64,000 nt of DNA from Prosapia bicincta (lineage: Eukaryota; Arthropoda; Insecta; Hemiptera; Cercopidae). The stretch lies in contig JBAIZL010000008.1 of NCBI GenBank assembly GCA_036971475.1, positions 24,944,982-25,008,981 of the forward strand. Direction: 5' to 3'. The notes under the pieces are model-generated. The model ran no database searches, had not been told where the DNA came from, and saw nothing but the letters and a program-made list of their open reading frames with translations. Each line of letters opens with the position of its first letter. Within the stretch, counting starts at the first letter, position 1. Position numbers and translations under genes: made by a program. Shown in pieces: positions 24,387 through 34,800 of this stretch.

Positions 24387-24520
24387 CTACTGTATGTTGA
24401 ATATTCGGTTAAAAATGTCTTTAGTAATAGGTTCGACACGGCTTTAACATTTAGAAACGTGTTTAAAATGCTTTAAGTAAACCTTTAACATCCACTTAGA
24501 CATGTCCTTACTTGACTCCT
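24387..24520. repeat. Diverged ~22-bp monomers flanking the 90-bp array
   Basis: Segments such as CTTTAACATTTAGAAACGTG and CTTTAACATCCACTTAGACA continue the ~22-bp rhythm of the array but differ from each other. They look like ancestral monomers left outside the amplified tetramer. Confidence 0.55.
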
Positions 24521-25580
24521 TAAACCAAAGACATTTCATAACAATTTACCTAAAAGTCTGACTTTTTACAACCCTTCCTCTTCTATTTTAATTTTTCCAT
24601 TTATCCGCCTCCTTTCGTTTTTATAACAGTGTAATAGAAATTTGAATATTTAACTCCGTTTTTGTAAAACTCCCTCTTTTCATAAGTTTTTCATAAATGT
24701 TTAAATTGGATGTATTTGAATTTATTTACTAGACGTTTTAATCAAATCTAAAATTCCATTAACTTAATGTAATAAAATAAATCACATCTATTGCAATACG
24801 GAGATTAAAAAAAACTAGGACAACTCTAGATGAGGTAAAACATTATGTGGATTAGGTACGAAACTTTTAGTTATAGTTTTGGGGATATCACTGGAGTTTT
24901 AAAAGAAATTTTAGCTTTTGTATTGGAAACTGTGGATACTGCTGATTTCAAAAAAATAAAGTTGTTTCAATTTTTAATGTTCGTTTTCAACCAAATTTCA
25001 ATATCTGTTTTATTTTAATTAACTATTGCGATGGTAGTGGCTAACTAAATTTCAAGGATTGTTCACTTTGTTTCTATTTTATTTTTGCCAAGAGTGAAAG
25101 TGCGTGAGTAAACGAATCATATGTGTCAATTAAATAATGGTTAAACTAAACGCTTCATTTAGCCTAAACAGAGTTCCACTGAGTAATGAAATTCTTTAAA
25201 AGGCGTCGGTATATTATTTACAAGGCATATTTATTTGGCATATTTATATGGTATACTGTAGCGGAGTGAAGCTATTACTTAACATTCTTTTTTAATGTTT
25301 GTAATGTTTTTTTCTATACGTTCTTTCACTGATTTTCAGTTTCTGTGCGCCCAATTTTCTGAATACAATGACATAATTCTACTACAAAGCACACTGGTAT
25401 ACATAGGATATGAAATTACCGCAATTCACATTTGTGATACCTTTAACCTCGATAGCAGGAAAATTTAAGGAAACAAAATAATGTATATTCTACATAAACA
25501 ATTACTTTTATAAGTTGTACAATTCTTAGGATTGAAGATTCTAGGATTTAGGGTCAATAAGTGACTTTGCGTCAATATTG
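24521..25580. other. Unique AT-rich DNA, nothing recognised
   Basis: No frame, RNA gene or transposon end was recognised. Confidence 0.5.
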
Positions 25581-25711
25581 TTAATCACTTTAACATTAGT
25601 TTATGACTATCAGAAACTTTAACTTACTGTAAGTTACTTACTGAGTAATTTTTCACAAATTTACAAAATTTTAACTTTCTGATAGTCATAAACTAATGTT
25701 AAAGTGATTAA
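25581..25711. repeat. Perfect 36-bp-arm inverted repeat
   Basis: Arms 25581-25616 and 25676-25711 are exact reverse complements with a 59-bp AT-rich spacer that holds a smaller hairpin (ACTTACTGTAAGT). Perfect arms imply a recent origin or gene conversion. The size and structure suit a small foldback or MITE-like element, but the flanks show no clear target duplication. Confidence 0.75.
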
Positions 25712-26404
25712 TTAAGAACGTGAACAAATTACTGAACGTAATGGACTACAAAATTCAAGAGCCAATATTCTCTTCTGCTACAGTACAGGTTATGATTTGG
25801 TACGTAGACCTAAAATAATTAACTCACCAAAATCAATCTGAAATTATAAAAATTCCAGTTTTCGTAGATCTTTTGACAGTTTCAGGAATGTTTGGAAACA
25901 TTTTGTTTTCACATCAGAAGTAATTTAATTTCTTCGTCTAATTTGTCCATAACATGAAAAGTTATAATTCCCATAATAGTTCAGATGTCCATTGAGGAAC
26001 CTTATAAGTATTTGAAAACATTGCTTGTGATATTTTTGTAACTCTTAAATCTCGTTCCACGGTTTTTAGTACTTTTTAAGGCACATATTCGTCGGAATGC
26101 GAACAGGTTTAGCAGGTTCTCAATGACCCTAAACGACGCCAAGATATGTCTCATTGACATTAATAGTAGGCCTAATCAATCTTTGTATTGCACGTATGCT
26201 ACTAAATGCATACTTCGTCTTTTGGCATACTTAAAGGTTACAATTATGGGTCATAGATACCTTGAACCATAAAAAAATATTATGCTGTAGCATTGTTATG
26301 ATATATGATCACAGCTATGTTATCCAAGGGTAGGTCTACTCTAAGAATTTTCAAATGAAAGTTAAAGAATTCATGGTGTTGATATTTCTTGTTCGCAAAC
26401 AAAC
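25712..26404. other. Unique AT-rich DNA, nothing recognised
   Basis: No gene or repeat ends were recognised between the inverted repeat and the 91/92-bp satellite. Confidence 0.45.
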
Positions 26405-29250
26405 AACTAACTTGAAGGTTGCTTGATTAGCTCAGTGTTAAAGGTTTACCTAATAGTTTGACAAGTTGAAGATAAGGGCCACCAGTAAAAACAAAGAACT
26501 AACTTAAAGGTTGCTTGATTAGCTCAGTGTTAAAGGTTTACCTAATAGTTTGACAAGTTGAAGATAAGGGCCACCAGTAAAACAAAGAACTAACTTGAAG
26601 GTTGCTTGATTAGCTCAGTGTTAAAGGTTTACCTAATAGTTTGACAAGTTGAAGATAAGGGTCACCAGTAAAAACAAAGAACTAACTTAAAGGTTGCTTG
26701 ATTAGCTCAGTGTTAAAGGTTTACCTAATAGTTTGACAAGTTGAAGATAAGGGCCACCAGTAAAACAAAGAACTAACTTAAAGGTTGCTTGATTAGCTCA
26801 GTGTTAAAGGTTTACCTAATAGTTTGACAAGTTGAAGATAAGGGCCACCAGTAAAAACAAAGAACTAACTTGAAGGTTGCTTGATTAGCTCAGTGTTTAA
26901 GGTTTACCTAATAGTTTGACAAGTTGAAGATAAGGGTCACCAGTAAAAACAAAGAACTAACTTAAAGGTTGCTTGATTAGCTCAGTGTTAAAGGTTTACC
27001 TAATAGTTTGACAAGTTGAAGATAAGGGTCACCAGTAAAACAAAGAACTAACTTAAAGGTTGCTTGATTAGCTCAGTGTTAAAGGTTTACCTAATAGTTT
27101 GACAAGTTGAAGATAAGGGCCACCAGTAAAAACAAACAACTAACTTGAAGGTTGCTTGATTAGCTCAGTGTTAAAGGTTTACCTAATAGTTTGACAAGTT
27201 GAAGATAAGGGCCACCAGTAAAACAAAGAACTAACTTAAAGGTTGCTTGATTAGCTCAGTGTTAAAGGTTTACCTAATAGTTTGACAAGTTGAAGATAAG
27301 GGCCACCAGTAAAAACAAACAACTAACTTGAAGGTTGCTTGATTAGCTCAGTGTTAAAGGTTTACCTAATAGTTTGACAAGTTGAAGATAAGGGTCACCA
27401 GTAAAAACAAACAACTAACTTGAAGGTTGCTTGATTAGCTCAGTGTTAAAGGTTTACCTAATAGTTTGACAAGTTGAAGATAAGGGTCACCAGTAAAAAC
27501 AAAGAACTAACTTAAAGGTTGCTTGATTAGCTCAGTGTTAAAGGTTTACCTAATAGTTTGACAAGTTGAAGATAAGGGTCACCAGTAAAACAAAGAACTA
27601 ACTTAAAGGTTGCTTGATTAGCTCAGTGTTAAAGGTTTACCTAATAGTTTGACAAGTTGAAGATAAGGGCCACCAGTAAAAACAAACAACTAACTTGAAG
27701 GTTGCTTGATTAGCTCAGTGTTAAAGGTTTACCTAATAGTTTGACAAGTTGAAGATAAGGGCCACCAGTAAAACAAAGAACTAACTTAAAGGTTGCTTGA
27801 TTAGCTCAGTGTTAAAGGTTTACCTAATAGTTTGACAAGTTGAAGATAAGGGCCACCAGTAAAAACAAACAACTAACTTGAAGGTTGCTTGATTAGCTCA
27901 GTGTTAAAGGTTTACCTAATAGTTTGACAAGTTGAAGATAAGGGCCACCAGTAAAAACAAACAACTAACTTGAAGGTTGCTTGATTAGCTCAGTGTTAAA
28001 GGTTTACCTAATAGTTTGACAAGTTGAAGATAAGGGCCACCAGTAAAAACAAACAACTAACTTGAAGGTTGCTTGATTAGCTCAGTGTTAAAGGTTTACC
28101 TAATAGTTTGACAAGTTGAAGATAAGGGCCACCAGTAAAACAAAGAACTAACTTAAAGGTTGCTTGATTAGCTCAGTGTTAAAGGTTTACCTAATAGTTT
28201 GACAAGTTGAAGATAAGGGCCACCAGTAAAAACAAACAACTAACTTAAAGGTTGCTTGATTAGCTCAGTGTTAAAGGTTTACCTAATAGTTTGACAAGTT
28301 GAAGATAAGGGCCACCAGTAAAACAAAGAACTAACTTAAAGGTTGCTTGATTAGCTCAGTGTTAAAGGTTTACCTAATAGTTTGACAAGTTGAAGATAAG
28401 GGCCACCAGTAAAAACAAACAACTAACTTGAAGGTTGCTTGATTAGCTCAGTGTTAAAGGTTTACCTAATAGTTTGACAAGTTGAAGATAAGGGTCACCA
28501 GTAAAACAAAGAACTAACTTAAAAGTTGCTTGATTAGCTCAGTGTTAAAGGTTTACCTAATAGTTTGACAAGTTGAAGATAAGGGCCACCAGTAAAAACA
28601 AACAACTAACTTGAAGGTTGCTTGATTAGCTCAGTGTTAAAGGTTTACCTAATAGTTTGACAAGTTGAAGATAAGGGTCACCAGTAAAAACAAAGAACTA
28701 ACTTAAAGGTTGCTTGATTAGCTCAGTGTTAAAGGTTTACCTAATAGTTTGACAAGTTGAAGATAAGGGCCACCAGTAAAACAAAGAACTAACTTAAAGG
28801 TTGCTTGATTAGCTCAGTGTTAAAGGTTTACCTAATAGTTTGACAAGTTGAAGATAAGGGTCACCAGTAAAAACAAAGAACTAACTTAAAGGTTGCTTGA
28901 TTAGCTCAGTGTTAAAGGTTTACCTAATAGTTTGACAAGTTGAAGATAAGGGCCACCAGTAAAAACAAAGAACTAACTTGAAGGTTGCTTGATTAGCTCA
29001 GTGTTAAAGGTTTACCTAATAGTTTGACAAGTTGAAGATAAGGGCCACCAGTAAAAACAAAGAACTAACTTGAAGGTTGCTTGATTAGCTCAGTGTTAAA
29101 GGTTTACCTAATAGTTTGACAAGTTGAAGATAAGGGCCACCAGTAAAAACAAAGAACTAACTTAAAGGTTGCTTGATTAGCTCAGTGTTAAAGGTTTACC
29201 TAATAGTTTGACAAGTTGAAGATAAGGGCCACCAGTAAAAACAAAGAACT
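26405..29250. repeat. 91/92-bp satellite, ~31 copies
   Basis: Units differ at only a few diagnostic sites: CTTGAAGG or CTTAAAGG, GGGCCACC or GGGTCACC, and AAAACAAAG, AAAAACAAAG or AAAAACAAAC at the junction. These variants combine in recurring two- and three-unit patterns, which is a higher-order structure. Each unit contains TAGCTCAGTGTTAAAG, similar to a tRNA A box, and about 20 bp further GTTTGACAAG, only distantly like a B box. A tRNA-derived origin is possible but unproven. The edges at 26405 and 29250 are sharp. Confidence 0.95.
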
Positions 29251-29257
29251 ATTTGTA

Positions 29258-31060
29258 CATTTAATTCTTGCGAAACACATTAAAATGTCTGTAAGAAATT
29301 TTAAAAATGAGGAACAAATATCAGGATGTACTAAATATTGCGTTGTGTATTAAAATAACAATATATCAATGACTGGAAAAAATATTGTTCCATATTTTCC
29401 AGGTCTCTCATAAAATTCTAAACATATTTAAAGCGACGCTGGCCATACCCGGTCCAACCAAGAGGTTTTACGTCCTTCGTAAATATTCACTGTTAAAATG
29501 TTTAAAACATCAAAAAAAAGGAAAGAGAAAAACTAATACGACCCGCATTTGGATTTATGTTTTAGAGAATATCTGTTCTCAAAACTGTGCAAACACATAT
29601 AAAAACGGTCACTCATTATTTCCTTGTGTTTAGGTCACAACTTGGTAATTATTGTTTATAGGACACAGTTTTGAGAAATGCGTGGTGGTTAGGGCTATTG
29701 TATACTAGTGCCTGGCCCGTGATAATAATCCTACCGTATACTCGTCTGTAACTCGCTAACCGCTCTCTTAATTACTATTGGCCCTCCGTACAATAAAGTC
29801 TGAGTGGCCATGGCATAAAGCCTTCGTCGTTTTGTGCTTTACGGAATTTGATAAAATAACAACTAAGAATTTTCTGTACCAGCTTTTGTCTAAACGAACC
29901 GACGATAAAACTGTATTTGTGATGAGTTTCCTACACAGGAATGCGAGAGAAAGTACAGTTAAGTTATTTCGAATTATCTTCGTAGTAAAACTGTGTCAAG
30001 CATTCTTACTTCATTCTGCCGAGATAAATTAATTCGTCTTAATATCTTTAAAATAAATGCTTGAGTTTAACAGCCTAGTCATGATGTGTTTTAGAGTCTA
30101 CCGACGAAGCCATACGTGTAGTTTAAGCAGTAATAAAGTACCACCTGTTTCAACAATGTCATCAGAGCATTGTTGTTCGGCTCTTTTAACATTATGCTTG
30201 TTGAATTTTTGTCAACCCGTTTTTAGGACAAATGATTTGGGGAATAAATTTGAAATATGATTATTTTTTTCGAGAATTATAAGAGCTAAATGTAATTTAA
30301 AAGACGACTATACCTGATAGATTCAAACTCATAAACTTGTGTTGAAAACTCTGTAAAAATACGTAAATTGCATCAGTTATTTTACACATTTTAAAGGCTC
30401 ACTAACAGACAAAATTTAGATGAAACTTGGAGTGTCTACAAATTCTATGATTTTTTTCATTATTTTTTTTCAATATAAACCTAATTTAGTAAAAAAGTAT
30501 TTTCCTTTTTGCACGAAACCGATAGGTTGGAATTATTATACTACTAAATATTAAAAACACTAGTATTGTCGAATTTAAAATGAGGAATTATTTTTTTTTA
30601 ATATTATTAAATCAAATATAAAAATAAATTTAACATTAATAAATAAATAATTTAATACTAAAATCATTTGGATGATTTAGATTTGTGTAACTATTTTGAT
30701 ATAAGGTTATTCGTAAAAAGTCATACAAGTGTAAACAATAATGTATTTCCAACTTTATACTATGTTTTACTAATAAATTTGTGTGAAAAATGTTTCAAAA
30801 AGGAATAATTATATTACTTATTTGAATATGTATTTCTGCAACAAATACATTGTTATTCTCAGTTAAACTTCACAAAAATTAAATGTTTCATTTCTCTACC
30901 ATCAACATTTATATTTCTAAATTTGTAGTGTAACATGATAATATTGCACTCAGTGAATGATTTTCATTCGTTTAATTTAGTAATTTATTACTAAACCAAT
31001 CAAGAGTTCCCAGGGCACAGTAAGAGGTTTACATAAATAGCCTACAATATAACGATTTTG
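29258..31060. other. No established gene; possible first intron of the minus-strand gene
   Basis: Three frames in the same register (29385-29633, 29778-30032, 30057-30260, +) are separated by stops, two of them begin at TTG, and none shows family resemblance. The patch 29640-30250 has higher G+C than 30300-31000. If the first exon at 31068-31094 is real, this is the start of its intron. Confidence 0.35.
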
Positions 31061-31067
31061 TACCTAC

Positions 31068-31158
31068 TTTCTCCAGTTCTTCGTCTGTTCCCATTGTAAG
31101 CTAATTACAAAACCAAGCGGCACACACAACTAACTCACGCGGCAAATAGCACTGAACT
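31068..31158 (-). CDS. Candidate first exon: 64-nt 5'UTR plus MGTDEELEK
   Basis: Read on the minus strand, a predicted transcription start at 31158 is followed by 64 nt of leader and an ATG at 31094-31092. The start context is favourable (A at -3, G at +4). The coding part reads MGTDEELEK and ends at 31068, where a GTAGGT splice donor begins (31067-31062), giving a phase-0 intron. The order initiator, downstream promoter element, leader, ATG and donor within about 95 bp is what a short 5' exon of an arthropod gene looks like. The rest of the gene would lie to the left, in or beyond this window. Nine residues are too few to name the protein. The listed interval includes the untranslated leader. 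Confidence 0.45.
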
Positions 31159-31160
31159 GA
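31126..31160 (-). promoter_or_regulatory. Inr + DPE core promoter
   Basis: TCAGTT (31160-31155) matches the arthropod initiator TCAGTY with A+1 at 31158. AGTTGT (31131-31126) sits exactly at +28 to +33 and fits the downstream promoter element RGWYVT. Strict spacing between the two is the hallmark of TATA-less arthropod promoters. No TATA box was noted at -30. Confidence 0.45.
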
Positions 31161-31830
31161 CAGACACTGTAACCAACATTGATGTCTGACATTTCCCCTT
31201 CTTCTGTGTTAGAGCAGGCGAAGCCATTGATAAAGTCCCACAAGCATCACACAGATACCCTTCAATTTTACCTACTTATTCGTTTGAATGTAACTTCAGA
31301 TTGCGAATATATTACTGCGTAATTCCTATTGTACGTTGTAGACTACATTAATTGCTGTAATTAGCACTTTAAAATGTTTATGGTGTGTTATCTATTCGGT
31401 GTTTGAGCCACACAAATTTGGTGCATGCATACAAATTTGTTTCTTGTAAATTAGTTTCTTCATAATTTTACAATTAGTAATTTACACAAGTAATTTTAAC
31501 TTTTTTTTACCAAATTAAATGTTTATATTTACACTTTTCTTCTCAAGTTATTAGAAAAAAATAGCAAAAAACAAGTTACTCCCTCTTAAAAGTATTTCGT
31601 ATTTGCATGCGTAGTTATCTACTTGAAAATTCATCCAAGGAAATCACTAATTACGTATATAAACCTTCGCCAATTTATAGCTCTGAAAAAAAACGAACAG
31701 CGAAATTAACGTATTCCAAGAAATTTGTGAAGTAAAAGTTTGTGGTCGTGCAGGTTAGTGTCTAAAAGGGTCTCGGATACCCGGAAAGTTGAGTCACCAC
31801 TGACGACAATAAATAACAAAATTACGTGAA

Positions 31831-34800
31831 AATGTACGTGAAGTAACAATATAGTCCTTTACTGTACGTGAAGTAACAATATAGTCCTTTACTGTACGTG
31901 AAGTAACAATATAGTCCTTTACTGTACGTGAAGTAACAATATAGTCCTTTACTGTACGTGAAGTAACAATATAGTCCTTTACTGTACGTGAAGTAACAAT
32001 ATAGTCCTTTACTGTACGTGAAGTAACAATATAGTCCTTTACTGTACGTGAAGTAACAATATAGTCCTTTACTGTACGTGAAGTAACAATATAGTCCTTT
32101 ACTGTACGTGAAGTAACAATATAGTCCTTTACTGTACGTGAAGTAACAATATAGTCCTTTACTGTACGTGAAGTAACAATATAGTCCTTTACTGTACGTG
32201 AAGTAACAATATAGTCCTTTACTGTACGTGAAGTAACAATATAGTCCTTTACTGTACGTGAAGTAACAATATAGTCCTTTACTGTACGTGAAGTAACAAT
32301 ATAGTCCTTTACTGTACGTGAAGTAACAATATAGTCCTTTACTGTACGTGAAGTAACAATATAGTCCTTTACTGTACGTGAAGTAACAATATAGTCCTTT
32401 ACTGTACGTGAAGTAACAATATAGTCCTTTACTGTACGTGAAGTAACAATATAGTCCTTTACTGTACGTGAAGTAACAATATAGTCCTTTACTGTACGTG
32501 AAGTAACAATATAGTCCTTTACTGTACGTGAAGTAACAATATAGTCCTTTACTGTACGTGAAGTAACAATATAGTCCTTTACTGTACGTGAAGTAACAAT
32601 ATAGTCCTTTACTGTACGTGAAGTAACAATATAGTCCTTTACTGTACGTGAAGTAACAATATAGTCCTTTACTGTACGTGAAGTAACAATATAGTCCTTT
32701 ACTGTACGTGAAGTAACAATATAGTCCTTTACTGTACGTGAAGTAACAATATAGTCCTTTACTGTACGTGAAGTAACAATATAGTCCTTTACTGTACGTG
32801 AAGTAACAATATAGTCCTTTACTGTACGTGAAGTAACAATATAGTCCTTTACTGTACGTGAAGTAACAATATAGTCCTTTACTGTACGTGAAGTAACAAT
32901 ATAGTCCTTTACTGTACGTGAAGTAACAATATAGTCCTTTACTGTACGTGAAGTAACAATATAGTCCTTTACTGTACGTGAAGTAACAATATAGTCCTTT
33001 ACTGTACGTGAAGTAACAATATAGTCCTTTACTGTACGTGAAGTAACAATATAGTCCTTTACTGTACGTGAAGTAACAATATAGTCCTTTACTGTACGTG
33101 AAGTAACAATATAGTCCTTTACTGTACGTGAAGTAACAATATAGTCCTTTACTGTACGTGAAGTAACAATATAGTCCTTTACTGTACGTGAAGTAACAAT
33201 ATAGTCCTTTACTGTACGTGAAGTAACAATGTAGTCCTTTACTGTACGTGAAGTAACAATATAGTCCTTTACTGTACGTGAAGTAACAATGTAGTCCTTT
33301 ACTGTACGTGAAGTAACAATATAGTCCTTTACTGTACGTGAAGTAACAATGTAGTCCTTTACTGTACGTGAAGTAACAATATATTCCTTTACTGTACGTG
33401 AAGTAACAATATAGTCCTTTACTGTACGTGAAGTAACAATGTAGTCCTTTACTGTACGTGAAGTAACAATATAGTCCTTTACTGTACGTGAAGTAACAAT
33501 GTAGTCCTTTACTGTACGTGAAGTAACAATATAGTCCTTTACTGTACGTGAAGTAACAATGTAGTCCTTTACTGTACGTGAAGTAACAATATAGTCCTTT
33601 ACTGTACGTGAAGTAACAATATAGTCCTTTACTGTACGTGAAGTAACAATATAGTCCTGTACTGTACGTGAAGTAACAATATAGTCCTTTACTGTACGTG
33701 AAGTAACAATATAGTCCTTTACTGTACGTGAAGTAACAATATAGTCCTTTACTGTACGTGAAGTAACAATATAGTCCTTTACTGTACGTGAAGTAACAAT
33801 ATAGTCCTTTACTGTACGTGAAGTAACAATATAGTCCTTTACTGTACGTGAAGTAACAATATAGTCCTTTACTGTACGTGAAGTAACAATATAGTCCTTT
33901 ACTGTACGTGAAGTAACAATATAGTCCTTTACTGTACGTGAAGTAACAATATAGTCCTTTACTGTACGTGAAGTAACAATATAGTCCTTTACTGTACGTG
34001 AAGTAACAATGTAGTCCTTTACTGTACGTGAAGTAACAATATAGTCCTTTACTGTACGTGAAGTAACAATATAGTCCTTTACTGTACGTGAAGTAACAAT
34101 ATAGTCCTTTACTGTACGTGAAGTAACAATATAGTCCTTTACTGTACGTGAAGTAACAATATAGTCCTTTACTGTACGTGAAGTAACAATATAGTCCTTT
34201 ACTGTACGTGAAGTAACAATATAATCCTTTACTGTACGTGAAGTAACAATATAGTCCTTTACTGTACGTGAAGTAACAATATAGTCCTTTACTGTACGTG
34301 AAGTAACAATGTAGTCCTTTACTGTACGTGAAGTAACAATATAGTCCTTTACTGTACGTGAAGTAACAATATAGTCCTTTACTGTACGTGAAGTAACAAT
34401 ATAGTCCTTTACTGTACGTGAAGTAACAATATAGTCCTTTACTGTACGTGAAGTAACAATATAGTCCTTTACTGTACGTGAAGTAACAATATAGTCCTTT
34501 ACTGTACGTGAAGTAACAATATAGTCCTTTACTGTACGTGAAGTAACAATATAGTCCTTTACTGTACGTGAAGTAACAATGTAGTCCTTTACTGTACGTG
34601 AAGTAACAATATAGTCCTTTACTGTACGTGAAGTAACAATGTAGTCCTTTACTGTACGTGAAGTAACAATGTAGTCCTTTACTGTACGTGAAGTAACAAT
34701 ATAGTCCTTTACTGTACGTGAAGTAACAATATAGTCCTTTACTGTACGTGAAGTAACAATATAGTCCTTTACTGTACGTGAAGTAACAATATAGTCCTTT

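Noticed and set aside
26428..26490. A functional tRNA gene in the 91/92-bp unit
   Set aside because: Only the A-box-like segment fits. The D-stem cannot pair, there is no GGTTCGANTCC B box and no acceptor stem closes the structure.
29385..30260. Three plus-strand frames in the same register, taken as one broken gene
   Set aside because: Two begin at TTG, they are separated by stops and AT-rich gaps, and none shows a family motif. Sharing a register among three frames is not unusual.
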